Shown here: positions 1 to 11,133 of the stretch, piece after piece | Layout: every line of letters begins with the position of its first letter | Numbering within the stretch: position 1 is the stretch's first letter | Source: Turritopsis dohrnii | Lineage: Eukaryota > Cnidaria > Hydrozoa > Anthoathecata > Oceaniidae | NCBI GenBank assembly: GCA_027922465.2 | Contig: BQMF02000016.1 | Span: 186,001 to 250,000, forward strand | Direction of reading: 5' to 3' | Length of the DNA stretch: 64,000 nucleotides | Program-made: the position numbers and the translations under genes | The notes under the pieces: model-generated | What the model saw: only the letters and a program-made list of their open reading frames with translations | Told to the model about the DNA's origin: nothing | Database searches by the model: none

Positions 1-78
1 CTTCATAAATTTTACTAACATATGTGCCACTATTTGAACAAGAAAGATAAAACGAACTAATCTCATAATTGCTGCATA

Positions 79-1718
79 TGACGTCAGAGAGTAGATCGTT
101 GTTTCACAGAGCAGGCGATTTACAGCAAAACTGTAGTAATTCAACATCCTTATTACCCAGATCCTAATGAAAATTCTAAAACAATCTTGATATGATCAAC
201 GCCTCATATTTAGAGCAAGTGTTACTTCTAAAACCCATTTTTCATCTTAAAAATAACCCGAAAATTAGTTTTAAAAAAGTCAAGTACACATGGTTATCAG
301 TTTGAACCAAGAAATACGATCTGATAAACCTTCAGTTGATTCAGTCATACGATTCATCACTGATTCACTGAAAGAATATCCATGGACTGAATTAGTCAAC
401 ATACAAGATAGAGAAAGCTATATTTTACCGCCTTAGCGGGATAGTATACCTTTTAGATACGTTGTTATTGATTTTTTTTAGTTGCTTTTAATGGGTACAG
501 TTAGCTACTTTACTTTATGCATCTACAGTGCTTATAAATACGCAGCCTATCAACGATTTACTTGTTGAGAGCATGACCGTATTAGCAATAATGTTAGAAG
601 CGTAGTCCTGCGAGGTAAAAATGGTTCAGAAAACTTTTCCATCGTTAAATAGAGCATACGTCGGATTCAGGGAAAGTAAACGTAAAACGATGACTTGAAC
701 CTTACATGAATATTTCGTATTCAAGAAGAGGGGGAAGAAGAAGAAGAAAAGGAACATGAAACAGAAGAACTGGACAAGCAGAAATTCAATTCCTTATTTG
801 GGCCTGCCATATTTCAATGATCTTGTCTCTTCGTAGCCCTTCGGTAGGGCGCAGTTTAAACTTCTTTTATTTGGTTTTCCTTTTCTTTATTTTCTTTAAT
901 GTACGCAAGTAAACATTTGAGATGATATTCTTCACGAAGAATAATTTTTAGGTTTTCTTTACTTTGCCTGCGATGAACTTGTGTGGTCGACTTCGTAGTG
1001 TAGAACTTGGTTTAACGCCATTCCTTGTCGACGTGTAGATGCATAAGGAAACACTGAAGGAATAGAACCAGGAAGTTAATTTCTAGGCAATTTAATTTTT
1101 CCTAAAATTTAGGAAAATCTCTTAAAATAATAACCTAGAATAATCTTCATAGCTAATACCTTATCGGATAAAAAAATTCAGCAAAAAAGTTAAGTCGGTA
1201 AAAAAAAAAGCCGGCAAAAAAGTTTGGTCAGTAAAAAAAAAAGTCGGCAAAAAATATTAGTCGCCGAGCCAAAATTTAGTCACTTTTTGCCGACTTTTTT
1301 TACCGATAGGTAGAACACTATTTTATTCATACTATGCGATTGAAATCATCTTTTCACCTCGACACTTGTGTCAAAGCATTCAACAGAAAGTGTTCCTCAC
1401 ATATCAAGATGTGTTTAGGAAGTGTAGCAGCCCTTCCAGGTCATGTGTCTGTAGTGCGCTTTTCCTTTCGGAGACCAAAGAATGTTTTTCCACAATTTTG
1501 TTGTTATTCAAATACATGAAGCCATCTTTTAAACCTTTCCTCAAATTTTATATCATGATTATTTCAGATTGCACGTAGAAGCTTTTGTAACGTTACAAAT
1601 TTCTGAATCCGATTTGACAAGGTGTAGTTGTATAAAAAGTATTTTATTCTATGATAAAGCCATCGATTTGTTATCAAATACTCACCACTCTGGTCTTTCG
1701 ATCTACTCTCTGACGTCA
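79..1718. repeat. 20-bp inverted repeat pair enclosing 1.6 kb
   Basis: TGACGTCAGAGAGTAGATCG at 79-98 is perfectly reverse-complemented at 1699-1718. The pair could be the terminal repeats of a decayed transposon. No target-site duplication or transposase is visible, so this is only a candidate boundary. Confidence 0.35.
1162..1308. repeat. Small hairpin element (MITE-like)
   Basis: The ends TATCGGATAAAAAAA and TTTTTTTACCGATA are inverted, and the interior repeats GTCGG(T/C)AAAAAA several times in both orientations. The whole 147 bp would fold on itself. It has no coding capacity and fits a short non-autonomous DNA transposon or foldback repeat. Confidence 0.45.
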
Positions 1719-2189
1719 CGAGCTTCGCTTAGCGTTTTTAAATTCAAAACAAAATAGCGATCTTTTGAGCATATTAATGAAATTTAACAATAAGGAAAAT
1801 GTTCATTATTCAGTATCAGATGTTTATTAACTAAAATAAATGTTAAAATCTATCTCTTGAACGATTTTCAAGATATTTTAGGATAACTTAATTTTTCACT
1901 GGAGAAAAGCTTTAAAAGATTTTGCACCTTTAAACAATTGTTAACTTGAGTTTTTTCAAACTTATTTTTCGATTTTCTCTTCTTCTACTTTTCGATTTCC
2001 TACAAAAATTACATCACGAGAATGACCAAAAAATAAGGATTCCATCGATATAAAATTTATAAAAATTAATTGGATATTGTGGGATCAGACAGTTGAGTCG
2101 GTAGACTGTATTATTCGTAAGAAGCTATTTTTAAATTTTGGTTCCGTAAAATATAAGCAAGTAAGAAAGCATATGAGATATTTACAACT

Positions 2190-2929
2190 GGGTGCCACCG
2201 CCATATTCCACACTGCCTTGCTTAATCAAGCGACGACCATACAATAGATGGTTGGGTGTTATTACCTCATCAAGTTCATTTGTAACACATGTTTATGGAC
2301 GTTCGTTTAACATGTTTTCGATCTCCGTGATGATAGTGTGTAATTCGTCAAGTGAGGTTCCAGTTCTGTACAGGACTTTGCGGATGCATCGTTTAACAAG
2401 TAGAACTAAGCGCTCATAGAACCCTCCCCGCCAGGGCGCAGGAATGAATTCCCAGATAACATCGAATCCTGAAGTCGCATCATGAATGTTCTTAATAAAG
2501 TCTTGAGTCCCTTCGCTGGAAAAGTTGCTACCGTTATCAGAGATGATCTTTGAAGTGATGCCTCTGCGACTTGTGCACAAATGAACGATATGCGACGATA
2601 TGCACAAATGAAGGCAGCACTTGCCTTGTCAGTTACGAGTTCTAAATGTATCCTCCGGTGGAATAGCAAGTGAATAAACATATCCAGGCTTTTTTCATAG
2701 CCTCTTCACCTAGGTAGTACAGAGGACCAAGGTAGCCAACTCCTGCATCGCGATGAAGGTGTGTCAGCGTAACACGTTCCTTTGGTAAGGCAGGCTGGTC
2801 AGGATAACAAAACGGTTTGCTTGCAAACAATTTGCAAATGAAACAACTGTGTAACAATGATTTAACAATTGATCGTCCGCGAGGTATCCAAAACTTGGTA
2901 CGTAGAAGAGTTAATGTGGTTTTCACACC
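2190..2929 (-). pseudogene. BEL/Pao integrase core remnant
   Basis: Minus-strand frames 2926-2642 and 2607-2293 carry an integrase-like order. First comes the second half of a zinc-binding head (FICK near 2835), then a core with SDNGSNF, and the typical WEFIPAPWRGGFYERLV segment holding the catalytic Glu. The frame then runs to about 2190 with a GGGT-containing tail. Frameshifts lie near 2640 and 2610, and stops follow. This is the class-typical BEL/Pao integrase, clearly inactive. Confidence 0.8.
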
Positions 2930-3391
2930 TTAGTGTTTGCAATTCGAATGTACATCCTTAATGATCATCTTGGTGACAGTGTGAGACGGAGGAAGTAGTA
3001 TGGTATACTTCTGAGTGTACGGTAACTGACTGTTCTCAAGACGACCTTTGCAGCGAACAATATCATCATCATCCACGAAGCAGTTCAATTGGTTGAAAGC
3101 CTTGTTGTAATACTTGTCATCTTCTGCAAAGTCCAATTGAAGTTCTTCGATCCATAGGGTTTCTGCACGGTGTTCCAACAAATGGAAGTCATCGAGAGAG
3201 TCAAAATTGCCATCAACATTTGTCTTCTTTTCTTCAGTGACAACATCTTTCAAACCAGTGTCTTCAGTGACATTTTCTTCAGTGGTAACTTCTTCATCCA
3301 GACAAGTGTCTTCATTACCAACAATATCATTTGTGCTATGTTTTTCATTATTATTTGTTAGTTTTATTTCTTCTTCGTTTATTGTTTCCAT
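2930..3391 (-). pseudogene. BEL/Pao pol segment: acidic spacer and integrase zinc-head start
   Basis: This open frame of 153 codons ends at a stop just before the integrase zinc-binding residues continue in the next frame. Its first half is an acidic, Glu/Thr-rich, internally repeated stretch (EEVTTEENVTEDTGLKDVVT) that is unusual for pol. Its second half has the RCKGRLENSQLPYTQKYTIL pattern usual ahead of the BEL integrase zinc head, ending DVHSNCKH. The acidic tract probably expanded by short tandem duplication. Confidence 0.6.
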
Positions 3392-3464
3392 ACTTTTGTT
3401 ATTTTTTGTTCTTGCTTCGCAAGCTGTATTTTTTCCATGGCTTTACCGTACTTGTTAGGCTTGT

Positions 3465-3645
3465 TGATTGTCGACTTACGGTATAGTTTGCGACGTACGG
3501 TTCAGCGAGTGGTTTAAACTGTCGACTTACAGTGTAGTCTGCGACAGGGTTCATACTAACACCAGATTGTCGACTTACGGTATTGTCTGCGACAGGAAGC
3601 GTAGTTAACCCATTGCATCGCAGTAAATTCTGCGACAGGGTTATT
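3465..3645. repeat. Degenerate short tandem repeats inside BEL/Pao
   Basis: Four imperfect units begin with GTCGACTTAC or a variant and end with TCTGCGAC or TTTGCGAC. The first and last triplets of a unit are complementary, so each can form a weak stem. They lie between the RNase H and integrase remnants, where coding sequence would be expected. Confidence 0.5.
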
Positions 3646-3808
3646 AAGATCAGTAATTTTCTTGACGAACAGTAAGCAGTTATCTTTGTTAACTTAGCAA
3701 AGGAATTGAATTTTTCTACTTTTATTATGTTTTGTAATTTGTTTATTCTCTATGCGCTGTTAAGGAAAGTGTTTGTTGTCTTCTTTATTATAGCTTCAAC
3801 TTCCTTTG

Positions 3809-4078
3809 TCAATTCTGCGTAACAACTGGCCAATGTTCCTTTGGTAGATTGAAGAACTCTGGACCATAGAACCATAGGTTCCTCGATGCCAAATCAGTCA
3901 ATGATAATCCTCTTGTAGTGACATCAGCAGGATTGTTCTCTGATGATACAAGTTTATAGATTTCAGCAGGAAAAACTTTCAGGACTTTATCAACTCGATC
4001 TTGAATAAAGCGCTTGTACATTTTCTTGTTTACAATCCAAAAATAAGCAATTGTGCTGTCAATCTATGGGGTTACAGA
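3809..4078 (-). pseudogene. BEL/Pao RNase H remnant
   Basis: The frame 4021-3809 reads through the NPADVTTRG motif that closes the BEL/Pao RNase H region, followed by WFYGPEFF and a trailing tryptophan segment. Upstream codons to about 4078 add the DSTIAYFW-type motif, after a stop. The flank to 4384 is too damaged to translate. Confidence 0.7.
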
Positions 4079-4383
4079 ATCAATCTCGATGTTTGAAAGT
4101 TCCTTTTGAACAGTCTCCATCATTTTCGCAAATAGGGTAGCTCCCATCAATTCCAGAAGCGGCATCGTTCGTGGTTTAATCGGCGTTACACTTTGACTTT
4201 GAGGTGATTAGTGATGCATAAACTTTGCCTGATGCATTGCTTGCGCGAAGATAGCAGCATGCTCCATAAGGTTAAAAATAACCGTCTGGGTATTTTGATG
4301 CAAAATGTTTCACTTAGGTCTTGAGTCAGCAGATCTCATTTGTTTTGAAAATCATCAGGTAGTTCCACGTCCCAATTAAGTTT

Positions 4384-4598
4384 CTATATACACAGTTCTT
4401 GAAAAATACATTTGAATTTCACAAGTAGTGGGCTTAACAGTCCCATGGGGTCATACATGGAAGCAATACATTGTAGTCGTTTTGTTTTGACAGACTGGCA
4501 CTTTTCGAAGAATGGCTCTAAGTAGAATGAGAACTCATCAGAATGTTTGTTCCAGTTGGTACCTAATACTTTGTTCTTGGTTGGATTAATGTTATCAA
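4384..4598 (-). pseudogene. BEL/Pao reverse transcriptase/RNase H connection remnant
   Basis: This frame has KVLGTNWNKHSDEF followed by KTKRLQCIASMYDPMGLLSP, the highly conserved BEL/Pao segment between RT and RNase H. It starts abruptly at the Harbinger boundary. Its missing upstream half is at 20324-20547, and the two ends share one frame and one TA, so the intervening 15.7 kb is inserted DNA. Confidence 0.8.
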
Positions 4599-4736
4599 TA
4601 AAGGCGGCCGCAAATCGAACAACATTTGCGGCCAACATTCTCGACAACATTTAAGACAACATGTTGGTACGATTTGCGGTAGCGTGGGCAACATTATGGT
4701 CGACATACAAAAATACTAGTCATTCTCTGCAACAAA

Positions 4737-5456
4737 ATGGCGGAGAAGGAAGCTGTAGCCTTTATTTTACTAGCAATAACCTTGGATGATGATGATGAAA
4801 AAAGAAAACGAGGTGATACAAGACAATGGATGAAGCGGAGAGAGAAGGACGGACTTTATGCTAACCTTGTTCAAGAGCTAATGCTCGAAGACACCAAAAC
4901 TTATCGTGAAATGATGAGGATGGACTATGACTGTTTCAAAAGCATTCTTCATTACATTGAACCCTACATTACCCCAAAGAACTCCGGAGTTTTTGGCCAG
5001 ATTGTTGTAAGCCCTGCCGAAAGGCTGGTTTTGACAGTTCGATTTTTTGCAACAGGTGAAACTTTTCGCTCTTTGAGTTATCAATTTCGTGTATCAGAAA
5101 GAGCTATATCTTATATTGTTGACACTGTTTCCAAGGCAATCATATGTTACATTGGCAAAGAATACATAAAAGTACCATCGTGTTCTCTGGAATGGTCGAA
5201 TATTTCTGAAACTTTCTTATCAAGATGGAATTTCCCAAACTGCCTTGGAGCTATTGATGGCAAACACATCCAAATAAGACCTCCTCCTGATAGTGGATCT
5301 GAGTATTTTAATTACAAAAAGACATTTTCTGTAATTTTGCTGGCTATTGCTGGGCCTGACTACAAGTGCATTTATGCAGATATCGGCAGCAATGGTCGTA
5401 TGAATGATTCGGGTGTGTGGAATAGTTCCGATTTACGACAAAAAATTGAAGATAAT
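4737..5456 (+). pseudogene. H1 Harbinger transposase (HARBI1-like), 5' half
   Basis: These 240 codons from ATG 4737 are open and stop being transposase exactly where the gypsy LTR starts. The N-terminal region has the acidic LDDDDEKRKR stretch, then a helix-turn-helix-like region (LSYQFRVSERAISYIV, about residues 114-129). The DDE_Tnp_4 nuclease opens with GAIDGKHIQ (D174) and DIGSNGRMNDSGVW (D215, D224). The remaining 178 codons are at 14314-14850. One ATAAT duplication accounts for the junction, and the frame continues without any other damage, so the gene was intact when hit. Harbinger transposases cut and paste the element with help from a Myb/MADF-type partner. Confidence 0.9.
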
Positions 5457-5589
5457 TGTAACGTTTTATTGGATAGCTTACACGAAGTAAAAACGACCGT
5501 TTTCCTTGAGAAGTATCATAAGAATAATCTATTTACAAAGTAGTCACGTGATATAAATACGTGCTTAAAGTCATAGCTTGAACATAACA
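5457..5589 (-). repeat. Gypsy LTR (3' LTR in element orientation)
   Basis: 133 bp, with the same sequence as 14176-14308. It starts immediately after the target duplication ATAAT. The polypurine tract lies just inside at 5590-5600 on the minus strand. Confidence 0.92.
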
Positions 5590-5601
5590 ACTTCCCCCTA
5601 T

Positions 5602-6840
5602 TTACAAAAAACGAGATCGTAATGAATACTGTTTTCGATCGATCACATGGTTCTGTTGAACTTCTGCGTTTTCTTTATTCGGCTTCGAGTTATATTTTAC
5701 ATGTTTAACAAACGTTATATGTCGCTTGTACTTTTGTTTGGTTCGATTGTTTTGTACTGTCAACATAGTGTTTTGAACTTCCATGATGGTAAAAGTATCA
5801 TTGAAATAATTACTTTGATACTTATTATCTTTCCTCCCACGCTTTAAGATAACTTGGTCTCCAACATTGAATGTTTCTGCTTCGGCTGTACAACGTTTAT
5901 TAGCGTTTTCTGTTGCTTTCTTAGCGTATTTGTCATAATGTACTTTGACGGATTCGTACGATGGGGATTTTTCGGTCTCGATATTTGGTATTCCAAAATT
6001 TATCTCGCGTCCGTAAAATAACTTACTGGGAGCTTCGTTTGTTGCTGGATGCGGACAGCTACGGTACGATAATAAAGTATGACGAATTGATTCTTGGTAA
6101 TTGACGTTACTCGATATTGAATGTCGAATAGATTTATTTATAACTCTCATAAAGGATTCTGCTTGTCCATTACTTCGAGGCCACAATGGAATGGATGTAT
6201 TATGAATAATGTTACGTTTCTTAAAAAAATTGTACATTTCTCTACTGTCCCATGGAGGACCATTATCCGTGATAATTTCTGTAGGATAACCAAACAACGT
6301 AAAAATATTATCCAAACGTCGTGAAACTGATTCGTACGTTGTAATTTTCATGCTCTCAGCAATTGGAAACTTGGAGAACGTATCGACTACTACTAATAAC
6401 TTTTCACCATTTGGTAAGGGACTACTGAAATCGGCTGATATATTAATCCATGGAGCTGTTGGTAATTCTCTCATGTTTACATTCGTTTCTCCGTGAACAG
6501 GTTGTAGTAACTGGCATGATTTGCATGGTTTGATAACATTCTCAACGTCCTTGTCCATATTTTTCCAATATACTTTTGTACGCAATAACTGTTTGGTTTT
6601 AACTATACCCAAACACGATTTATGTATTATGTTTATAACGTCTTGTCGTAGTGATGTCGGTATAACGATACGATTATTGTATATTAACACACCATTATTT
6701 TCACAAAGATCTGAACTAATTGGTTTATAATCTCGACAATTCGACCAATCATTTGATTTTAATGCTTTCAATATATTTTGAATTTCGGTATCCTTGGCTG
6801 ATTCGGTTCGAATATGATCGATAGACATGGTAAGCGGTAC
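5602..6840 (-). pseudogene. Gypsy pol, 3' part: integrase
   Basis: About 412 codons on the minus strand belong to the gypsy pol. The open frame extends about seven codons to the right into the IS3EU-like terminal repeat, which is fortuitous. Domains in order are a zinc head (HKSCLGIVKTKQLL then CKSCQ), the core with ADFSSPLP, ITDNGPPW and NGQAESF (catalytic Asp, Asp, Glu), and a GPY/F-like C-terminal stretch (FNVGDQVILKRGRK). The second zinc-ligand His of the usual HxxxHLGI pattern appears as Cys here. The stop is at 5602. The frame matches that of the upstream half at 11448 once the insert and one CGGTAC are removed. Apart from the insertion this part has no stop. Confidence 0.85.
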
Positions 6841-7154
6841 TACCGTGGCTGATTCGGACACTTTACTTTCATATTATCTACAAACGCATGTGAAAACACG
6901 CGGCCGCGCCTTATAACACGCGGCCGCCAGTTATAACACGCGGCCGCCAGTTATAATACGCGGCCGCGCTTTTTGCCGCCTATTTTCCCGCTTGTTTTAT
7001 TTTCTGGTCTGCAATATATCTTTGTCAAACAAGCGGAGAAAAGACGCGGCCGCGTATTTTACTGCTTATTTTATTTCTTAAAGCAATGATAAAAGGCGCG
7101 GCAAAAGACGCGGCCGCGTGTTTTCACATCATTTTTTTCTTGTTCTGGTCTGGA
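6841..7154. repeat. Left terminal inverted repeat with six GCGGCCGC palindromes
   Basis: 314 bp, the exact complement of 11134-11447. It contains six GCGGCCGC cores, most as (A/T)ACGCGGCCGCG. Four lie about 20 bp apart at 6898-6970 and two more are near 7047 and 7112. The GC-rich islands stand out sharply from the AT-rich spacers and are good candidates for repeated protein-binding sites. Confidence 0.85.
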
Positions 7155-7210
7155 GTTTTGTAGTTTTTAGAAGAATAAAACTTAATTGTATATTTTTGCT
7201 TTGAATTTTG

Positions 7211-8404
7211 ATGATTGGAGCCATGGAGGAAATCTTTACATCAAGAATCCAACTGTCTCTACCTGAGCTAGTGACATACTATCACAACGTCCAGCCAAAG
7301 CTCAAATACAATGATATATGTATGATTATCAATGAAAAACATAAAATTGGAGTAACGGTGAGGCAGATAAAATGGATTTGTCAAAAGTCAAACTTGCGTC
7401 GTAAAAGCAACATTAGTTCCCGATTACTAGAAGACATCATAAGAAATGAACTTACTATATCATCAGCCGTACTAGGTTACCGCCAAATGACAGAAGTGGT
7501 AAACGTCAAGTTTAATATGAATGTTTCAAAAGAATCAGTTCGAAAAATATTAAAAAACATCGATCCATTAGGAGTTAAGGAACGCTTGGGCAAAGTTATT
7601 CGAAGACGAATATACGAAACAAATGGTCCTGGCGACATTTTTCACATGGATGGTAATGATAAATTGAAAAGATGGGGTCTTGCGATACACGGATGTATCG
7701 ATGGTTTCAGCCGTAAAATTCTATGGCTCATTGTTTCAACTAGTAACAATGACCCTTTGATTGTTGGAAATCTACTTTTGAAGTGTGTCAAAAGAATAGG
7801 ATTTTGTCCCCGGTTGTTGCGTATGGATCGTGGCAATGAAAACATTTTTTGCGAGGACTTACAAGTATTTTTAACTAAAAATCCAGGTAGTTTTAAATAT
7901 GGTCGCTCTACTAACAACCAACGTATAGAGGCTCTATGGTCTCGATTGAAAAGGTTTAAATTAAATTGGTGGATTGACTACTGCAAAGCAATGGTTTCCA
8001 GTAATTTATACAATCCTGATTTGGAAAGTCATTTGGAAGTATTTCTGTTTTGTTTTCTTCCAGTGGTTCAACGTGAACTCAATGAATTTATGAAAATATG
8101 GAACTCGAGGAACGTGCGTCAATCTTCAAGTGCCCCAGGAGGACGCCCAGATTTACTTTTTAACATCCCACAGTCAGTTGGTTTTATAAACCAAGGAGTT
8201 TGTTTTGATGATGCCGATCTGGACGCTGCCGAAAGGTTATTAGGACACATTCAAAGCCCGGTTTACAGAAACAAAGAATTACACGAGTTACTGATATGCT
8301 ATGTTAAAATAAATAACTTGAAATTTCCATCCGATGCAGGTGAAGCACTTCAAACATACACAAATTTGATTCAAAACCTTCAAAGTGATGGGTTTATAGT
8401 ATGA
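7211..8404 (+). CDS. IS3EU-like transposase (integrase-fold DDE)
   Basis: 397 codons from ATG 7211 (a second ATG lies at 7223). Residues 15-120 look like a DNA-binding head with two helix-turn-helix-like stretches. The catalytic core follows: FHMDGNDKL (D147), CIDGFSRKI, LLRMDRGNENI (D206) and NNQRIEALWSRLKR (E240), with 33 residues between D206 and E240. That is close to the DD35E spacing of IS3/retroviral-type integrases. About 155 residues follow with a PGGRPDLLF motif. The gene lies entirely inside the terminal repeats, starts 57 bp after the left one, and is convergent with the HECT gene 183 bp downstream. No stops or frameshifts are present. It should cut and join the element's ends. 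Confidence 0.85.
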   Translation: MIGAMEEIFTSRIQLSLPELVTYYHNVQPKLKYNDICMIINEKHKIGVTVRQIKWICQKSNLRRKSNISSRLLEDIIRNELTISSAVLGYRQMTEVVNVKFNMNVSKESVRKILKNIDPLGVKERLGKVIRRRIYETNGPGDIFHMDGNDKLKRWGLAIHGCIDGFSRKILWLIVSTSNNDPLIVGNLLLKCVKRIGFCPRLLRMDRGNENIFCEDLQVFLTKNPGSFKYGRSTNNQRIEALWSRLKRFKLNWWIDYCKAMVSSNLYNPDLESHLEVFLFCFLPVVQRELNEFMKIWNSRNVRQSSSAPGGRPDLLFNIPQSVGFINQGVCFDDADLDAAERLLGHIQSPVYRNKELHELLICYVKINNLKFPSDAGEALQTYTNLIQNLQSDGFIV

Positions 8405-8587
8405 GGACACAAGTGAAATTAAAAGAAGCTTACAAAATTGGAACAAGTGTTGATCTATTTCTCTGGTAATAAGCATCAATAGAACACTGTGTTCATGTTA
8501 ACAAAAGGTGAAACAGAAAGGCTTAAAAACTGAAGATATGCAATGTAAATGTAGTACAAAATGTAAAGTTCTTATGTAATAAAAGAT

Positions 8588-11048
8588 TTATACGTTTCCA
8601 AAGCCACTTCCATACCGGACTGCCACTTTCATGAACTGTTCGACATTTTTTGTAGATAAACTTACTAACAGACCACAAGTTGATATCTTTGGAAAGGACA
8701 AGGTGCTATCAAAAACAATGTCAATGGGTTTTTCAAAGCCAAAGGCAGGGACTTTCTCCATGCCTGTAAATAAAAATAACAATGCTTCCAAGTTCACATT
8801 TTCAATATCCTTATTCGCCACCACAGCTATGAAAATTTCAAATTCACAAATTGCATTAACTTCCTCTTCATAGGCATTTGAACCTTCAGGATGCTGCTTT
8901 TTGAATGCTAACAAGTTAACAAATTCTTCATGTCCTAGCTTTTTTGTGTCTGGAAGGAGAAACGTTTTCATAATGTTGTAGTTTGAGATTTCAGTGAAAT
9001 CTTTGCAAATACTTCGAAGGCCATCTCCAAATTGGGTTATAGCACCCTGGTTCTTCAGCAATACGTGGTTGATTGTGAAAGTTCGTTTACACTGTTCACG
9101 ATCTTCTGAAGGTAAGATGTCATTGTCGAGAAGCTCTTCATTGTTTCCATTCTCAATTTGATTAAGCTTTATTTTAAGCTCTGCATCATTAACATTCGGA
9201 AGCTCAACTGGATAAGGTTTTCCATATAAAGAATTAACTATCAATTCAGAAAGGCAAGAAGGTCCTCTTCCAATGTGCAATATAGAAAACCCAGCTAATT
9301 GGCCCAGTTTAAAATAATCTTTCTTTATAACACTATCAGGATACAACTTAATACACAACGCATTATCATCTCCAAACAATAAGGCTGGCACTTGAGGGAA
9401 TTGTTTCATGGCAAGTGTACAAAATTCCCGAAGAGGCCCTCCTGCGTCAGCTGCTGCCTCACCAGCGAATCTAACTGTTATATCATCAGATGATAGATCA
9501 AAGGATTGCTTAAACAACAGAGGCCAAAATCGTGTTACATCTCTCTGAACAATGATGTGCCTTATCTTCTTTAGTATTGCAAAATAGTTTGAACTAGCAT
9601 TTCTTAAAAATGCTCCTATATCCTCGTTCTTCACTGGCAATTCCTGGGTAGGTCCCTCAGAATTTAAAATAGGAGACTCATCAACATCTCTGAGAAATCT
9701 ATCTACTTCATTATCTCCAAACAGGTATGTAGACAAACTTGGAGAGCCAATAGAGTGGCGATATCTTATTGGCTTCATTGAGTTTCGAGATAAATGGCGT
9801 AATCGAAGATCTCTAACAACTGATGAATCTACTTGCTCTACATCATCACTATCATCCACATGATCAGTTAGGTTTCCATTATTTTCAGGAGAGAAATGCT
9901 TCATAGAATCAGCTATTAAAGATTGCTCATAATTAAAATTCTGCTCACAAATAAGGCAAATATCTTTGTAGGTGCACGAGCAAACACTGCAAATGTTTGT
10001 AACTGGAGTGTTACTATTTAACCCTGATGAGATAATTGGCGATGTTGGTGTAATTATAGCAGATGAGTGAACAGGATTATCATTTAGCATCTTTGGAAAA
10101 CATATATCATCATAAAATTCTAAATCTGATGTTGAATCACTAGCACATGATGAACTTGGCTGAACACAGAGTTTTTCAAACTCCAACCTCTCAAACATTT
10201 TGGGATAGTATAAGTAAACTTGCATAGCTTTTTTCTTTTCCTTGCATTTAACAAAATATTGCTCCGCAGAACCAAATGTTTCCTCCACTGAAGAACCTCT
10301 GTAATCACCAAGAAAGGTTTTTGTGTTTTCAGAAATACCATAATATGCACGTACTTCTTCATGTATTTGTTCATAGGTAGCATTCCGATTAACCACAGTA
10401 GAATAACTTTTGTTATTTTTAAGTACATATTTTCCTTTAGATTTAGCTTTTTCACGACACTTTAATCCAACCGTGAGATTGTAGGACATTTTTACAGACA
10501 CAGGTCGACTCTTTGAATCATTTTTACCAGAATGTGTTCTTTTCAACATCTTTTTCAGTTCGTTTGCTCTTTCTTGATAAGACTTCTCTTTAGTATCATT
10601 ATTATCACTAAATTTAAGTTTGTATGCAACTATATCACCATAGGCCAAGCCCAGCTCTACAAGTTTTCCCTGTTCCACATTTCGTGCTACAAAATCATCA
10701 ATTTTGTTGACAATAAAAGCATTGAGCAAATAGCTTAGGCCTCGTGATTCCAGAAATTCTCCAATCTACAAAAAAAAGGAAGAAAAATTTGGAATTCAAG
10801 TAAAGAAATGTACCTGCTGCATGTATATATAAGAAACAAATACCATACACAACATACAACACAACACAAGATATATTATCTGTTCTTGAAAATCCACATT
10901 TTTAAGTAATACAATACTTAACAGATTAAAAAAGACGCTACTGCTTCGTTACAAATATATTATGACCATAATACTTCCAATCAAGTAACCAATATAAGAA
11001 AGAAAAGAACTAGTTTACCTTTTCATAAGAATCCACTGGCACCGCCAT
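8588..11048 (-). CDS. Transposon-borne HECT-type E3 ubiquitin ligase
   Basis: Two exons: 11048-11019 (ATG, ten codons, donor GTAAAC) and 10765-8588 (acceptor TTTTGTAG), phase 0, giving 735 residues. Residues 10-60 resemble a SAM-like helical domain (FLESRGLSYLLNAF, LGLAYGDIVAYKL). A basic linker and a beta-rich domain seen in G2E3-like fish and cnidarian proteins follow. A Cys cluster CSVCSCTYKDICLIC lies mid-protein. The last ~320 residues form a HECT fold: VRFAGEAAADAGGPLREFC, LGQLAGFSI, and the catalytic Cys at about residue 707 in FPKISTCGLLVSLS. HECT enzymes take ubiquitin on that Cys and pass it to substrates. The gene sits inside the transposon opposite the transposase; its role in transposition is unknown. 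Confidence 0.85.
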
Positions 11049-11133
11049 TTTTAAAATGAGCACGCTTCTTGTACAGCAAATAATTCACACGTCGGCCGAA
11101 ACAAAAACTCCAGAAAATAAACAACAAACAATA

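Larger units (their letters stand above)
1..2189. other. Non-coding, repeat-rich left flank
   Basis: No coding region can be supported here. Short open frames around 1334-1757 lack splice context or any recognisable motif. The stretch holds a purine-rich run near 725-765, a hairpin repeat at 1162-1308 and a widely spaced 20-bp inverted repeat (79-98 and 1699-1718). The BEL/Pao integrase remnant begins to the right at about 2190. No convincing BEL LTR was found in it. Confidence 0.5.

Noticed and set aside
1740..2190. BEL/Pao 3' LTR
   Set aside because: No matching copy was found right of 25930, so the LTRs are either lost or outside what I can align by eye.
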